Part shown: positions 37,614 through 47,807 of the stretch, piece by piece | Layout: each line of letters starts with the position of its first letter | Position numbering within the stretch: position 1 is the first letter of the stretch | NCBI GenBank assembly: GCA_024347015.1 | Contig: AP024889.1 | Span: 682,001-746,000, forward strand | DNA: 64,000 bases | Source of the DNA: Vibrio pectenicida | GTDB lineage: Bacteria; Pseudomonadota; Gammaproteobacteria; Enterobacterales; Vibrionaceae | Direction of reading: 5' to 3' | The notes under the pieces: generated by a model | What the model saw: the letters and a program-made list of their open reading frames with translations, nothing else | The model's database searches: none | Told to the model about the DNA's origin: nothing | Made by a program: the position numbers and the translations under genes

Positions 37614-38498
37614 TTAAAACAATCGGCTTGACCAGCCTAGTTTATTTCTTAGGACGTGGTAGTAGCTGTAATCTTTTGGATGAATAAGATTTAATGTGTT
37701 GGGGCTTTGATAAATATGAACCTCGTCTCCTGGGGATACAGGCAGAGAAACTTGTCCATCACAACTTACCTCTTGTGTCCCTCTATTTTCTGGTGACACA
37801 ACGAGTCGAATACGGCGTTTACTATCAACAACCAGAGGACGGCTCGAAAGTGTGTGTGGAAACATAGGTACGAGAGAAATAGCATTAAGACTCGGAGACA
37901 GAATCGGACCTCCCCCCGATAGAGAATAAGCTGTCGAGCCTGTAGGTGTAGAAACTATCAACCCATCAGCACGGAGAGAGAAGGCGAAGCTCTCATCGAT
38001 ATACACTTCAAATTCAATCATGTGAGCAACTTGGCCAGGGTGCAACACAGCTTCATTCAATGCCGCATTATGACTTTTAACTTGGCCATGGCGGTGAACT
38101 TCTGCTTCAAGTAAGAAGCGCTCTTCAGCAATAAATTTACCGTCCAACACATTTTTCAATGCCGTTTGAAAATCTTCAGGGTTAAGATCCGTTAAGAACC
38201 CCAAACTTCCCCTGTTAACACCAATGACAGAAATGTTAAATCGTGACAGGACTCTTGCGGCTCCGAGCATATTACCGTCACCTCCAACGACAATAGCTAG
38301 ATCGGCAGCTTTACCAAGTTGAATAAGACTGGAAAAATCTTTGGCTGGTACATCAGTCAAAATATCGGCTAATCGGTCATCAATAAAAACCTGATATCCT
38401 TCAGATTTAAGCCAGTTATATAGCTCTCTGTGAGTCTGAATAGCTTGCTGATCTCTGGGTTTACCAATGATGGCGATCACTTCAAAAGGCTTTTTCAT
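37614..38498 (-). CDS. nadK: NAD kinase
   Basis: 294 residues. It phosphorylates NAD to NADP using ATP. The catalytic GGDGN motif ([16 protein letters not shown]), the NE/D motif ([11 protein letters not shown]) and [16 protein letters not shown] are all present. It is divergent from grpE, an arrangement kept in E. coli and Vibrio. Confidence 0.97.
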   Translation of the reverse strand: MKKPFEVIAIIGKPRDQQAIQTHRELYNWLKSEGYQVFIDDRLADILTDVPAKDFSSLIQLGKAADLAIVVGGDGNMLGAARVLSRFNISVIGVNRGSLGFLTDLNPEDFQTALKNVLDGKFIAEERFLLEAEVHRHGQVKSHNAALNEAVLHPGQVAHMIEFEVYIDESFAFSLRADGLIVSTPTGSTAYSLSGGGPILSPSLNAISLVPMFPHTLSSRPLVVDSKRRIRLVVSPENRGTQEVSCDGQVSLPVSPGDEVHIYQSPNTLNLIHPKDYSYYHVLRNKLGWSSRLF

Positions 38499-38519
38499 AG
38501 ATTTTCCGCACTAAATAGG

Positions 38520-38548
38520 CTTGATTCGACAATCTTCATCCCCATAAT
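38520..38548 (+). promoter_or_regulatory. Heat-shock (sigma-32) promoter of grpE
   Basis: CTTGAT (38520-38525), 14-bp spacer, CCCCATAAT (38540-38548). This fits CTTGAA-N13-17-CCCCATNT closely and lies 95 bp before the grpE ATG. Confidence 0.8.
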
Positions 38549-38642
38549 AATGGCAAGTTAGCTATTTATGCGAATTTTTATGTATCTAAAAGCAATAAAC
38601 GTGACACTTTAGATACAGATGGAATTAAATTCTGGAGATATC

Positions 38643-39248
38643 ATGAGCAACGAAGAAAACAAAATGAAAGAAGAAGAACTACAGCAGCAAGAGACGGTAC
38701 AAGGTGTTGAAGCCGAAGTTGTAGGTACTGAGGCTGATATCGAATGGAATGAAGAGACAGAAAATGTTGAGCAAGATTCAAAGATTGCCCAACTTGAAGC
38801 GGCTCTGCTTTCTAGTGAATCAAAAGTAAAAGATCAGCAAGATGCGGTATTACGTGCGAAAGCAGACATTGAAAATATGCGTCGTCGTACCGAGACTGAA
38901 ATTGACAAGGCGCGTAAATACGCATTGAACAAGTTTTCTGAGGAATTACTTCCTGTTATCGATAACCTAGAGCGTGCGATTCAGTCAGCGGATGTTGAAA
39001 ATGAAGCGGTTAAATCAATCGTCGAAGGTGTTGAGTTAACACATAAAACCTTTGTTGATGTGGTCGCAAAATTTGGTCTTAAAGAAATTAACCCTGAAGG
39101 GGAAACCTTTAACCCAGAATTGCACCAAGCAATGTCTATTCAGGAAAGTCCTGAACATGAGCCCAATACAGTCATGTTTGTGATGCAAAAAGGCTATGAG
39201 CTCAATGGTCGAGTTATTCGCCCAGCGATGGTTATGGTTTCTAAATAA
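38643..39248 (+). CDS. grpE: Nucleotide exchange factor GrpE
   Basis: 201 residues from ATG 38643 ([10 protein letters not shown]), with CTGGAGATATC before it; an upstream in-frame ATG at 38619 is less likely. Acidic unstructured N-terminus, a long coiled coil (~50-135) with [24 protein letters not shown], and a C-terminal beta domain ([25 protein letters not shown]). It releases ADP from DnaK. dnaK lies 1.8 kb downstream, separated by a symporter gene. Confidence 0.96.
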   Translation: MSNEENKMKEEELQQQETVQGVEAEVVGTEADIEWNEETENVEQDSKIAQLEAALLSSESKVKDQQDAVLRAKADIENMRRRTETEIDKARKYALNKFSEELLPVIDNLERAIQSADVENEAVKSIVEGVELTHKTFVDVVAKFGLKEINPEGETFNPELHQAMSIQESPEHEPNTVMFVMQKGYELNGRVIRPAMVMVSK

Positions 39249-39272
39249 TAATTATTGCGAATGTTTTTATGT

Positions 39273-39300
39273 AAAGAGAGGTGGTTACCTCTCTTTTTTT
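39273..39300 (+). terminator. Rho-independent terminator after grpE
   Basis: Stem AAAGAGAGGT/ACCTCTCTTT with GGTT loop and a T-run to 39300. Confidence 0.9.
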
Positions 39301-39529
39301 GATCTTGTCAGAGCACTTGAGGAGCGAGATTCGAATCTATTGATTTATTAAATTATTTACTAAAGAAGCCCGATAAGAAAAATAATTTCCTATTTGATAA
39401 ATGTAACACTAAAGTGAACGGCCGCTTTATTTTGTTACCTTTGCGTGTATTATGTGCGACTTCCGCCACGAATATGGTTGGAATAAATTATAAAACCATA
39501 AAATACACACAACATCCTGGAGATGAATG

Positions 39530-40801
39530 ATGGACAAATCTCTATCGAGCAAAATTTTTGTCGGCTTGTTTGCTGGCCTAATGATAGGCACTGCAATTCA
39601 ATACCTGTTTAGCGGGGTCGCTATCTTTGATACCTATTTACTTGGCGCAGCGGAAGGTGCAGGGGGAATGTTTGTATCATTGATCAAACTCCTTGTTGTT
39701 CCTCTAGTTTATGTGTCCATTGTATGTGGTATTGTTGATCTTAAAGACATCACTGCATTCGGTCGTTTAGGTGGCAAAACCTTCGCTCTCTATATAATCA
39801 ATACCATTATTGCCATTGCAGCGGCTTTGACTGTAGGTCTAATTTTCCAACCAGGCGCTGATGCAAATTTGGCTGGAACCATTTCAGAGTCAGTTAAACT
39901 GACTACTACCGAAACTCCTGATATTTTTTCTTTGGTAGTCAATATTGTACCGAGTAATCCAGTTCAGGCGTTTGCTAATGGTGATATGTTGCAAATCATC
40001 TTCATGGCTATTTTGACAGGTCTTGCTATCCAAGCTTTGGATTCTCGAGGTGGACCAGCTATCCGTACCTTTAAGTTAGCTAATGAAATTATGATGAAGC
40101 TCGTTGGCTTAGTGATGAGTCTTGCCCCGTACGGTGTATTTGCCCTAATGATTCAATTAGGTGCAACGTTAGATGCTCATACTTTAGGGTCTGTTGCTAG
40201 CTATGTGGCTTTGGTCGTTGCGATGCTAGTGTTCTGGATTTTCGTTTTCTACCCAATGGCAGTAGGCATTTTTACGGGGGTTTCTCCTAAGACATTCCTG
40301 CGTGCAACGCGTGAGCAAATTCTGTTCTCACTATCGACAGCAAGCTCGAATGCGACAATTCCAGTTACGATGAGAACACTGACAGAGAAGCTAAAAGTTT
40401 CAGATTCAGTTGCAGGTTTTGGTGTACCACTGGGCGCAACTATGAATATGTCAGGTGTGTCTATCTACATCGCGCTTGCGACTATTTTTGTTGCGAACGC
40501 CTTTGGCCAGCCAATTAATTCGGCAGATGTCTTCACTCTGGGTTTGACTATTTTGCTACTCTCTATTGGTGCAGGTGGGGTGCCAGGTGGCGGTGTAGTT
40601 ATGGTTGGTGTATTGCTTCATCAACTGGGCTTACCACCAGAAGGTCTAGCGATTATTGCAGCTGTGGACCGTATCAATGATATGTTCTGTACATCTTCAA
40701 ACGTGGTTGGTGATACAGCCGTTAATACCATTGTTGCTAAAACAGAAGATGAAATTGGTAAAGAAGATCACAAGGTACAGCCAGCTGAAGCGAATGCTTA
40801 A
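39530..40801 (+). CDS. Dicarboxylate/amino acid:cation symporter (DAACS family)
   Basis: 423 residues; CTGGAGA suits the second of two adjacent ATG codons. Eight hydrophobic helices and two hairpins in GltPh style: the serine-rich hairpin SLSTASSNATIPVT, the NMSG segment in TM7 (GATMNMSGVSIYIAL), hairpin 2 (SIGAGGVPGGGVVMV) and TM8 DRINDMFCTSSNVVGD. It imports acidic amino acids or C4-dicarboxylates with Na+ or H+. The TM8 Asp/Arg pattern cannot fix the substrate here. It separates grpE from dnaK. Confidence 0.92.
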   Translation: MDKSLSSKIFVGLFAGLMIGTAIQYLFSGVAIFDTYLLGAAEGAGGMFVSLIKLLVVPLVYVSIVCGIVDLKDITAFGRLGGKTFALYIINTIIAIAAALTVGLIFQPGADANLAGTISESVKLTTTETPDIFSLVVNIVPSNPVQAFANGDMLQIIFMAILTGLAIQALDSRGGPAIRTFKLANEIMMKLVGLVMSLAPYGVFALMIQLGATLDAHTLGSVASYVALVVAMLVFWIFVFYPMAVGIFTGVSPKTFLRATREQILFSLSTASSNATIPVTMRTLTEKLKVSDSVAGFGVPLGATMNMSGVSIYIALATIFVANAFGQPINSADVFTLGLTILLLSIGAGGVPGGGVVMVGVLLHQLGLPPEGLAIIAAVDRINDMFCTSSNVVGDTAVNTIVAKTEDEIGKEDHKVQPAEANA

Positions 40802-40822
40802 CCCTATATAACAAAATTGTTA

Positions 40823-40850
40823 AGCGAGGCTAATAGCCTCGCTTTTTTTA
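40823..40850 (+). terminator. Rho-independent terminator after the symporter gene
   Basis: Stem AGCGAGGCT/AGCCTCGCT, AAT loop, seven T. Confidence 0.92.
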
Positions 40851-40881
40851 TATTAATTTTTCATTTTTTTTTCATTATCCC

Positions 40882-40910
40882 CTTGAAATGGCATTTACTG
40901 CCCTTATTTA
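40882..40910 (+). promoter_or_regulatory. Heat-shock promoter P1 of dnaK
   Basis: CTTGAA (40882-40887), 13-bp spacer, CCCTTATTTA (40901-40910). It aligns base by base with the E. coli dnaK P1 layout (CCCTTGATG...CCCCATTTA). Confidence 0.7.
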
Positions 40911-40957
40911 TTTGGCATGAATGAAACAAACAAAATTGTTTTAGTTTGTAAGTAAGG

Positions 40958-40985
40958 GTTGAATCCCTGTTCTCCATCCCCACAT
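40958..40985 (+). promoter_or_regulatory. Second heat-shock promoter P2 of dnaK
   Basis: GTTGAA, 14-bp spacer, CCCCACATA, 47 bp before the dnaK ATG. It resembles E. coli dnaK P2. Confidence 0.6.
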
Positions 40986-41031
40986 AGGGGATATAGCGAA
41001 ACGAAAATAGAATTTATTCGGAGATAGCCTG

Positions 41032-42948
41032 ATGGGTAAAATCATTGGTATTGACTTAGGTACTACTAACTCTTGTGTTGCTGTTCTTGACGGTGACAAG
41101 CCTCGTGTAATCGAAAACGCGGAAGGTGAGCGTACAACAGCATCAGTAATTGCATATACAGATGGAGAGACGCTAGTAGGCCAGCCAGCTAAACGTCAAG
41201 CGGTAACCAACCCTGAAAATACGCTATTTGCAATTAAGCGTCTGATCGGTCGTCGTTTTGAAGACGAAGAAGTGCAGCGTGATATCGAGCTAATGCCTTA
41301 CAAAATTGTTAAGGCAGATAATGGTGATGCTTGGGTTGAAGCTCAAGGCCAAAAAATGGCAGCGCCTCAGGTGTCTGCTGAAGTATTGAAGAAAATGAAG
41401 AAAACGGCTGAAGATTTCCTTGGTGAGGAAGTTACTGGCGCAGTTATCACAGTTCCTGCTTACTTTAACGATGCTCAGCGTCAGGCAACTAAAGATGCTG
41501 GTCGTATTGCAGGCCTAGAAGTAAAGCGTATCATCAACGAACCTACTGCTGCCGCTTTAGCTTACGGCTTAGATAAGAAAGGTGGTGATCGTACTATCGC
41601 AGTTTACGACCTTGGTGGTGGTACATTCGACATCTCTATCATTGAGATTGACGAAGTTGAAGGCGAGAAAACATTCGAAGTACTTGCAACAAACGGTGAT
41701 ACTCACTTAGGTGGTGAAGACTTCGATAACCGTATGATCAACTACTTGGTTGATGAGTTTAAGAAAGAGCAAGGTATCGACCTTAAAAACGATCCTTTAG
41801 CGATGCAGCGTGTTAAAGAAGCAGCAGAAAAAGCGAAAATTGAGCTTTCTTCTACTTCACAGACTGACGTAAACCTACCTTACGTTACTGCTGATGCTAC
41901 AGGTCCTAAGCACATGAACGTAAAAGTGACTCGTGCGAAACTAGAATCTCTAGTTGAAGACTTAGTTCAACGTTCACTTGAGCCATTAAAAGTTGCTCTT
42001 GCAGATGCTGATCTTTCTGTGGGCGAAATTACTGACGTTATCCTAGTTGGTGGTCAGACTCGTATGCCAATGGTTCAAGCAAAAGTGGCTGAATTCTTTG
42101 GTAAAGATGCACGTAAAGATGTTAACGCTGATGAAGCCGTAGCAATGGGTGCTGCTGTTCAAGGTGGTGTACTTGCTGGTGATGTAAAAGACGTTCTTCT
42201 ACTTGACGTAACTCCTTTATCTCTAGGTATTGAGACTATGGGTGGCGTGATGACCAAATTGGTTGAGAAGAATACCACTATCCCAACCAAGGCGAACCAA
42301 GTTTTCTCAACAGCAGAAGATAACCAGAACGCAGTGACCATCCACGTTCTTCAAGGTGAGCGTAAACAGGCGATGTACAATAAATCTCTAGGTCAATTTA
42401 ACCTAGAAGGTATTCAGCCAGCACCACGTGGTATGCCTCAAGTTGAAGTTACTTTTGACCTCGATGCTGACGGTATCCTACACGTATCTGCGAAAGATAA
42501 GCAGACGGGTAAAGAACAGAAGATCACTATCCAAGCTTCTGGTGGCCTTAGCGATGATGAAATCGAGAAAATGGTTCAAGAAGCAGAAGCAAACAAAGAA
42601 GCGGACAAAAAGTTCGAAGAGTTAGCAACTGCACGTAACCAAGCTGATCAAATGATTCATGGCACGCGTAAGCAAGTTGAAGAAGCGGGTGAAGCACTGC
42701 CAGCAGAAGACAAAGAAAAGATTGAAGCTGCAATTTCTGAGCTTGAAGAAGTCAAAAGCGGCGATGATAAAGACGCGATTGATACTAAAGTTCAAGCGCT
42801 AATGACAGCTTCTCAAAAGCTAATGGAAATTGCTCAGCAACAAGCTCAAGCACAACAAGCAGGTGCGGAAGCTGGTGAAGAACAGCCTAAGCAAGAAGAT
42901 GACGTGGTTGATGCTGAGTTTGAAGAAGTTAAAGACGAGAAAAAATAA
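41032..42948 (+). CDS. dnaK: Molecular chaperone DnaK (Hsp70)
   Basis: 638 residues. ATPase domain with [29 protein letters not shown] and [14 protein letters not shown] signatures; substrate domain from ~390 ([17 protein letters not shown]); acidic C-terminal tail ending EEVKDEKK. It folds and refolds proteins with DnaJ and GrpE. Two sigma-32-type promoters precede it. A hairpin lies between it and dnaJ. Confidence 0.99.
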   Translation: MGKIIGIDLGTTNSCVAVLDGDKPRVIENAEGERTTASVIAYTDGETLVGQPAKRQAVTNPENTLFAIKRLIGRRFEDEEVQRDIELMPYKIVKADNGDAWVEAQGQKMAAPQVSAEVLKKMKKTAEDFLGEEVTGAVITVPAYFNDAQRQATKDAGRIAGLEVKRIINEPTAAALAYGLDKKGGDRTIAVYDLGGGTFDISIIEIDEVEGEKTFEVLATNGDTHLGGEDFDNRMINYLVDEFKKEQGIDLKNDPLAMQRVKEAAEKAKIELSSTSQTDVNLPYVTADATGPKHMNVKVTRAKLESLVEDLVQRSLEPLKVALADADLSVGEITDVILVGGQTRMPMVQAKVAEFFGKDARKDVNADEAVAMGAAVQGGVLAGDVKDVLLLDVTPLSLGIETMGGVMTKLVEKNTTIPTKANQVFSTAEDNQNAVTIHVLQGERKQAMYNKSLGQFNLEGIQPAPRGMPQVEVTFDLDADGILHVSAKDKQTGKEQKITIQASGGLSDDEIEKMVQEAEANKEADKKFEELATARNQADQMIHGTRKQVEEAGEALPAEDKEKIEAAISELEEVKSGDDKDAIDTKVQALMTASQKLMEIAQQQAQAQQAGAEAGEEQPKQEDDVVDAEFEEVKDEKK

Positions 42949-42981
42949 GCTTTAACTCGGACTTAGCTTAATGCAAAATTG

Positions 42982-43009
42982 CGGGCGTTTGAGGTAACTC
43001 ATTCGCCCG
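42982..43009 (+). other. Hairpin between dnaK and dnaJ
   Basis: CGGGCG/CGCCCG outer stem plus a 4-bp inner stem around a GTAA loop, broken by a two-base mismatch. CTGTTTGTAG follows. It may lower dnaJ expression relative to dnaK or protect the dnaK 3' end. Confidence 0.5.
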
Positions 43010-43138
43010 TCTGTTTGTAGTAGGCTTGTCAGTCTAGATAATGGTTCTTGAAGCGGTAATCTCGAGTTTTTATCTAGAAATGATATAAACACCAAGCGAC
43101 AAGTGGTCGTTTGTAGTAATAAATTGGTGACGAAGAAC

Positions 43139-44278
43139 ATGTCAAAACGTGATTTTTACGAAGTATTAGGCGTCAGTCGTGATGCATCAGAGCGTGATAT
43201 AAAAAAGGCTTATAAACGCCTTGCTATGAAATTTCACCCCGATCGAAATCAGGGTGATGACTCTGCTGCTGAAAAGTTTAAAGAAGTAAAAGAAGCGTAC
43301 GAAATCCTCCTTGACCCTCAGAAAAAAGCAGCTTATGACCAATATGGCCATGCTGCATTTGAACAAGGTGGCATGGGAGGTGGTGGCGGTGGCGCTGGTG
43401 CCGATTTTGGTGATATCTTTGGTGATGTGTTTGGCGATATCTTTGGTGGAGGTCGTCGAGGTGGTGGTCAGCAACGTACTCAGCGCGGTGCAGACTTGCG
43501 CTACAACATGGAATTATCTCTAGAAGATGCCGTTCGTGGTGTTTCTAAAGAGGTTGAAGTTCCAACACTGGTTAACTGTGACATTTGTGATGGCAGTGGA
43601 GCGAAAAAAGGCTCAGCTCCTGAAACCTGTGGAACTTGTCATGGCCATGGTCAGGTCCAGATGCGTCAAGGTTTTTTTGCCGTACAGCAAACCTGTCCTA
43701 CTTGTCATGGTAAAGGTAAGATCATTAAAGACCCATGTAATTCTTGTCATGGTCAAGGTCGTAAGCGCAAGACTAAAACACTCAATGTTAAGATCCCGGC
43801 AGGTGTTGATACGGGTGACCGTATCCGTTTATCTGGTGAAGGTGAAGCGGGAGAAATGGGCGCACCAGCGGGTGACTTATATGTTCAGGTTCATGTTAAA
43901 GAGCACCATATCTTTGAACGTGATGGCAATAACTTGTACTGCGAGGTGCCAGTGAGCTTTGCAATGGCTGCACTTGGTGGTGAAGTTGAAGTACCGACAT
44001 TAGATGGCCGTGTGAACCTTAAAGTGCCGACTGAAACTCAAACTGGCCGTATGTTCCGTATGCGTGGTAAAGGCGTGAAAGGCGTTCGTGGCGGTGGGGT
44101 TGGTGACTTAATCGTTAAATTAGTGGTTGAAACACCAGTTAAACTAAGTAGCCGCCAAAAAGAATTGCTCAAAGAATTTGAAGAATCGTGTGGTGGCGAA
44201 GCGGCAACTCGTCATAAGCCTAAAGCCGAAGGTTTTTTCAATGGTGTCAAAAAGTTTTTTGATGACCTAACCAGTTAA
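43139..44278 (+). CDS. dnaJ: Chaperone DnaJ (Hsp40)
   Basis: 379 residues from ATG 43139 ([11 protein letters not shown]); the frame opens 12 codons earlier without homology. J domain (~4-70) with HPD in KFHPDRN, a Gly/Phe linker (~75-115), and the zinc region with four CxxCxGxG repeats ([32 protein letters not shown]), then the substrate-binding domains. It stimulates DnaK ATPase. Start site has only a weak ribosome site, suggesting dependence on dnaK translation. Confidence 0.98.
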   Translation: MSKRDFYEVLGVSRDASERDIKKAYKRLAMKFHPDRNQGDDSAAEKFKEVKEAYEILLDPQKKAAYDQYGHAAFEQGGMGGGGGGAGADFGDIFGDVFGDIFGGGRRGGGQQRTQRGADLRYNMELSLEDAVRGVSKEVEVPTLVNCDICDGSGAKKGSAPETCGTCHGHGQVQMRQGFFAVQQTCPTCHGKGKIIKDPCNSCHGQGRKRKTKTLNVKIPAGVDTGDRIRLSGEGEAGEMGAPAGDLYVQVHVKEHHIFERDGNNLYCEVPVSFAMAALGGEVEVPTLDGRVNLKVPTETQTGRMFRMRGKGVKGVRGGGVGDLIVKLVVETPVKLSSRQKELLKEFEESCGGEAATRHKPKAEGFFNGVKKFFDDLTS

Positions 44279-44291
44279 CGTTTACATTATT

Positions 44292-44322
44292 AACAAAGCC
44301 TGCAACCTATGCAGGCTTTGTT
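44292..44322. terminator. Hairpin at the dnaJ / pilin convergent ends
   Basis: Perfect 12-bp stem AACAAAGCCTGC/GCAGGCTTTGTT with a 7-nt loop. Weak T-run; it overlaps the last base pairs of the opposing pilin gene. Confidence 0.65.
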
Positions 44323-44758
44323 ATTGCCAGCAATCTTTTGGAAACTCTCTGTTGCGAGCATCAAGGCTAAGGTAATTGGTGTTGCTAATGATTAAGCAGC
44401 TGTCTAGGGTCTGCTGGCTTTTCTCTTGGGCAATAGCTTTGATTAAGTATAGCGAATCTGCATCACTGTTTATTTCAAATAGAAAACGTTCAGGCTCGGA
44501 ATTGCAGAAATCGCATCTTCCCCCAGACACTAAATCTTCCCATTCATATCCTCCCTGATAGCGAGCTTCAAGCTCCAGTTGCAGCTTGGCTAGGTCGCCA
44601 ATCGCCACGGTTCTATGCGCCTTTCTGATTTGCTGTTGATAATTTGGGTAAGCCACCAGAGCTAACACACTGATTAAAGCCATAACAATTAATAGTTCGA
44701 TTAAGGTCATTGCATTTAAACTTTTCTTACTTTGATTGCAGTGAATTACAAGCTTCAT
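44321..44758 (-). CDS. Type IV minor pilin, PilE-like
   Basis: 145 residues. A prepilin leader (~1-16) precedes MTLIELLIVMALISVLALVAYPNYQQQI, the type IV pilin helix with the conserved Glu5. The residue before the cleavage point is Ala instead of the usual Gly (LNA-MTLIE). The globular part has cysteines near 93, 96 (CDFC), 128 and 143. It faces away from the four pilin genes that follow. V. cholerae has minor pilins for the DNA-uptake pilus in the same place after dnaJ, so a role in that pilus is likely. Confidence 0.85.
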   Translation of the reverse strand: MKLVIHCNQSKKSLNAMTLIELLIVMALISVLALVAYPNYQQQIRKAHRTVAIGDLAKLQLELEARYQGGYEWEDLVSGGRCDFCNSEPERFLFEINSDADSLYLIKAIAQEKSQQTLDSCLIISNTNYLSLDARNREFPKDCWQ

Positions 44759-44861
44759 CTCGAATCCTATTCAATGTTGAGCATGCTGTATTGTTGAGTA
44801 GTGTTAGCATCAAACCAAGTATGGTTTTGGGCACATTGATTGTTGCAGGAGAAGTTGAGAA

Positions 44862-45353
44862 ATGCCTCGTGGATTTACACTGCTTGAATTGGCGATAGTT
44901 ATTGGGCTGATAAGCCTGACTCTGCTATGGGCAGTGCCTAGTTTTCGCTCAGTGTCAGATACCACCAAGATGACTCGATTAGCAAATGAATTACGCGGGT
45001 TTGTCTTACTAGCAAAATCACAGGCTATGTTACGTAGGCAGCCTTTATGGGTTCACTTTAGCCACACTGATTCCAGTTGGGAACTGAGTCTGACGGATAA
45101 ACAGGATGCAGCACAAGGTTCTGTGTTGATGAGCCTGTCCGGTGAACCTTTTAAAGATCTTGCACTTAGTTCAAATTACAGCGCGAACCGAATCAGTTTT
45201 GATGCTACCCATGGACGGCCTAAGAGCGGAAGATTGGTATTTCATCCTATGGCTAATCCCTACCTTTTACTTGAACTTAGAACCCATTTTCGTTCTGCGA
45301 TTGTTCGAGTATGTGCACCCAGAATAGCTCGTTTAGGCTATGGCGTGTGTTGA
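44862..45353 (+). CDS. Type IV minor pilin, FimT/GspH-like
   Basis: 163 residues. Very short leader MPRG before FTLLELAIVIGLISLTLLWAVP, then a GspH/FimT-type globular domain (FVLLAKSQAMLRRQPLWVHF, ISFDATHGRPKSGRLVF) and a terminal disulfide-like Cys pair. FimT-type pilins bind DNA in some competent bacteria. First gene of a four-gene overlapping pilin operon. Confidence 0.85.
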   Translation: MPRGFTLLELAIVIGLISLTLLWAVPSFRSVSDTTKMTRLANELRGFVLLAKSQAMLRRQPLWVHFSHTDSSWELSLTDKQDAAQGSVLMSLSGEPFKDLALSSNYSANRISFDATHGRPKSGRLVFHPMANPYLLLELRTHFRSAIVRVCAPRIARLGYGVC

Positions 45354-45988
45354 AATCAAAGCATCATCACAAGGGTATCAGTCTTGTCGAATGCTTGGTT
45401 TCGGTTGCCATTAGTATGATGGTCATTACTAGTGTGATCAGTTTACTGCTGCACAATGCCCGAGTAGCTAATAAAAGCATGCAGCGAAGGTTACTGACTC
45501 AAAATACTCATAGCGTTGCGCAGATGATGAAGCATGACTTATATCGAGCTGGCTATGGCGGCGACTATGGCCAAAGCATCAAGATATCAGGTTCCGAAGA
45601 TGTGTTTTTTATTTACCAAGATGTGAATACTACCTTGATTGCTTACGCGTATCTTTCCGGGGAATTAGGTACAGAGAGTGCGTATACCAATGTGGTCTAT
45701 CAGCAAGATAGTCAATATCAAGATATGCTGAGGGTGTGTGAAACTAAGCTACCAAGAGTTATGTCAGTTATTGAAGCTACAAGCTTTAACACTCATTTTG
45801 GCAATACGTGCAATACCTTGTTTGATAGTAAACAGATAGTCGTTAAGGCATTTGAATTAGAGATGGCATTATTACCGGTCGATTCCTCTTTATTTGCGGT
45901 GTTAAATGTCAATATCATCACAGCTTTGACGGTTTGGCCTGAAAAAACCACTTCAGTCTCTTTTACCATCAATCCAAGGAACCCTTAA
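45311..45988 (+). CDS. Type IV minor pilin, PilW-like
   Basis: 225 residues from ATG 45311, overlapping fimT by 43 nt. A GTG at 45347 would give a shorter leader (MLKSKHHHKG) before ISLVECLVSVAISMMVI and is a real alternative; no clear ribosome site favours either. The PilW-type mature protein has four or more cysteines. It joins FimT, PilX-like and PilV-like proteins in priming pilus assembly. Confidence 0.8.
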   Translation: MCTQNSSFRLWRVLKSKHHHKGISLVECLVSVAISMMVITSVISLLLHNARVANKSMQRRLLTQNTHSVAQMMKHDLYRAGYGGDYGQSIKISGSEDVFFIYQDVNTTLIAYAYLSGELGTESAYTNVVYQQDSQYQDMLRVCETKLPRVMSVIEATSFNTHFGNTCNTLFDSKQIVVKAFELEMALLPVDSSLFAVLNVNIITALTVWPEKTTSVSFTINPRNP

Positions 45989-45989
45989 A

Positions 45990-47318
45990 GTGAAACCGGA
46001 ATCTGGTGCTACGACCATCATTATAACGAGTGTGCTGGTAGGTCTGATCCTGATGCTGGTAATGGCAAGTGCTAAAGGTGTTTTGTATCAGCTCAAACAC
46101 AGCAATAATCAAATTGACAGTCGTCGTTCATATTGGCAAGCCGAAGGTGGGCTTGAATGTGCATACGCGAAGATGTGGCGCAGTGGAAGATTGATGCAAA
46201 ATTTCAGTGATTGTATTGCGATGCTGAGTTTAGATGAACTGAAAATTGAGCAAGGAACGCCTAATATCATTCGCTCTAGCAGTGGTTATGTCACTTTGAG
46301 TAAAGCTTTCTATTTACCTGAGCTACAAATAAAAAGCCCCATAACAACAAGATCGCATTTGCTGGTCAATGGCAATTTAGCTATTGCCCCCAGTATTGGC
46401 CCGAGAATAAATCATACTGATTGGCAGTGCTATTCGCTGCGCTATGTTGGAGAGCTTTATGCGCGAAGTTTTTCAAGCAAGCAGCCTTACCAATTAGATC
46501 CTGCTTCTCGCTATTTTCCTAGCGTGAATAGCTTTTCTAGGGTGAATAGCTTTTCTAGCATAAATAGTCTTACACACCAAAAATGCTCAGACTCATATTT
46601 TACCAGCCTAGCATGGCGGTTAGAAGATACTCTAAATGACTTTAGTTTTGAGCCTGACATTGACCCTTTTAAGGAGGTGTTTAATCTGGAACGCCACGAT
46701 TGGTTTAGTGTGATGTCTGATACGTCTCGGCTAGCGCATGTGCCCATTTGGCTAACAGAGTCGATGCCCACGGATGCTACCCAACTGCCAAAGTCTAAGT
46801 TTATCGATAACTGTGGCCAGGAAGTTGTTAGTTTAGTGAAAGCTGCTCATGAGTTGATCTGGGTGTATGGCGGGTGTGAGATTAGCGAAGATGATGTATA
46901 TTTGCTAAATCTTGCTATCGAAACTCATCTAGAGTCTGGCTTGGTGCTGGTTTTTCATAACGGTATTGTTTCTATTTCAGCTCAGCAGCCACTTAAAGGA
47001 TTGATCTATCATTTGGTGACGTCCGATTTAGCAGAGCAAGACAGTGATTGGTCAAAGACCGCGAATGACAAGCCTCCATCAGTTTTGGAGCAAACGATAG
47101 AGCAACTGTCGTTTGTCACCCGGTTAACCAAACAGCAAGTGAGTTATTTTCAAAATGGCCGTTTTTATCCACTTGGAGGCTTAGTACTCGATGCTCCTAA
47201 TCATTATGCTTTAGTTAATGGCTCTCTGAATACAGAGTACCGTAAGCATGTGACTGAAGCTGCTGCTCGTAATTTTCACTTTTTAAGATGGGTTTTAGGC
47301 AGTTGGTATGATTTCTAA
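45990..47318 (+). CDS. PilX-like minor pilin / pilus tip protein, large
   Basis: 442 residues, GTG start with AAGGA 10 nt upstream, one base after the PilW-like stop. The N-terminus (SGATTIIITSVLVGLILMLVMASAKGV) is a PilX-type helix without the usual Glu5. The rest is much longer than common PilX proteins and has no domain I recognise. It contains a tandem NSFS-type repeat (46524-46577). Position and helix argue for a large minor pilin; a tip or DNA/surface-binding role is conjecture. Confidence 0.65.
   Translation: MKPESGATTIIITSVLVGLILMLVMASAKGVLYQLKHSNNQIDSRRSYWQAEGGLECAYAKMWRSGRLMQNFSDCIAMLSLDELKIEQGTPNIIRSSSGYVTLSKAFYLPELQIKSPITTRSHLLVNGNLAIAPSIGPRINHTDWQCYSLRYVGELYARSFSSKQPYQLDPASRYFPSVNSFSRVNSFSSINSLTHQKCSDSYFTSLAWRLEDTLNDFSFEPDIDPFKEVFNLERHDWFSVMSDTSRLAHVPIWLTESMPTDATQLPKSKFIDNCGQEVVSLVKAAHELIWVYGGCEISEDDVYLLNLAIETHLESGLVLVFHNGIVSISAQQPLKGLIYHLVTSDLAEQDSDWSKTANDKPPSVLEQTIEQLSFVTRLTKQQVSYFQNGRFYPLGGLVLDAPNHYALVNGSLNTEYRKHVTEAAARNFHFLRWVLGSWYDF
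46524..46577 (+). repeat. 18-bp tandem repeat inside the PilX-like gene
   Basis: GTGAATAGCTTTTCTAGG (46524-46541) is repeated with one change at 46542-46559 and a decayed third copy follows. It encodes VNSFSR/VNSFSS/INSLTH. Confidence 0.75.
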
Positions 47319-47703
47319 TCAAGCTGGCACAAGTTTGATAGAAGTATTGATCGCGCTTGCAATAGTCGCTGTGAGTGCGATGGGGCTGGTGAAACTCCAT
47401 ATTGATATTGAAACTAAAGCTGGAATGGCGGAAAAAAGATTGGCTGCTCTTAATGTGGCTGAGTCTAGGTTGGAAGCCTTCTCTGCTTATGGATATTGGC
47501 CAGAAGACTGTCGTTCGGCAGGTGAGTGTATTCCTCTTAGCTATGGTCAGTTGCAAATACATTGTACAGCAGAGTCTATGTTACTTGACGGCACGCAAGC
47601 CCAAAAAGTCAAGATTGATGTTTGCTGGCAAGGACGGCACGGACATGTCTATTCGGTCAGCCTTAATACCTTGTTTTCCTCGCAGGTAACGGCCGCCCCT
47701 TAA
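47308..47703 (+). CDS. Type IV minor pilin, PilV/GspI-like
   Basis: 131 residues. Leader MISNQAG before TSLIEVLIALAIVAVSAMGLVKL. It overlaps the preceding gene by 11 nt. Four cysteines sit in the globular part (EDC, GEC, IHC, DVC). Last gene of the pilin operon; no strong terminator is seen before tadA. Confidence 0.85.
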   Translation: MISNQAGTSLIEVLIALAIVAVSAMGLVKLHIDIETKAGMAEKRLAALNVAESRLEAFSAYGYWPEDCRSAGECIPLSYGQLQIHCTAESMLLDGTQAQKVKIDVCWQGRHGHVYSVSLNTLFSSQVTAAP

Positions 47704-47807
47704 AGTGGGTTAAAGTTATTATGCTATAGCATAAATATGGGTGCTTTTACTTATCTTGAGTTAATTGTAAAATTAGTTAATACCCAGATATATTTTCAGG
47801 AGCTCCT

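Noticed and set aside
40975..40992. ATCCCC...GGGGATA palindrome in the dnaK leader as a second HipB operator
   Set aside because: The spacing is nine, not eight, and the left half lacks the full TATCC; more likely part of the heat-shock promoter and leader.
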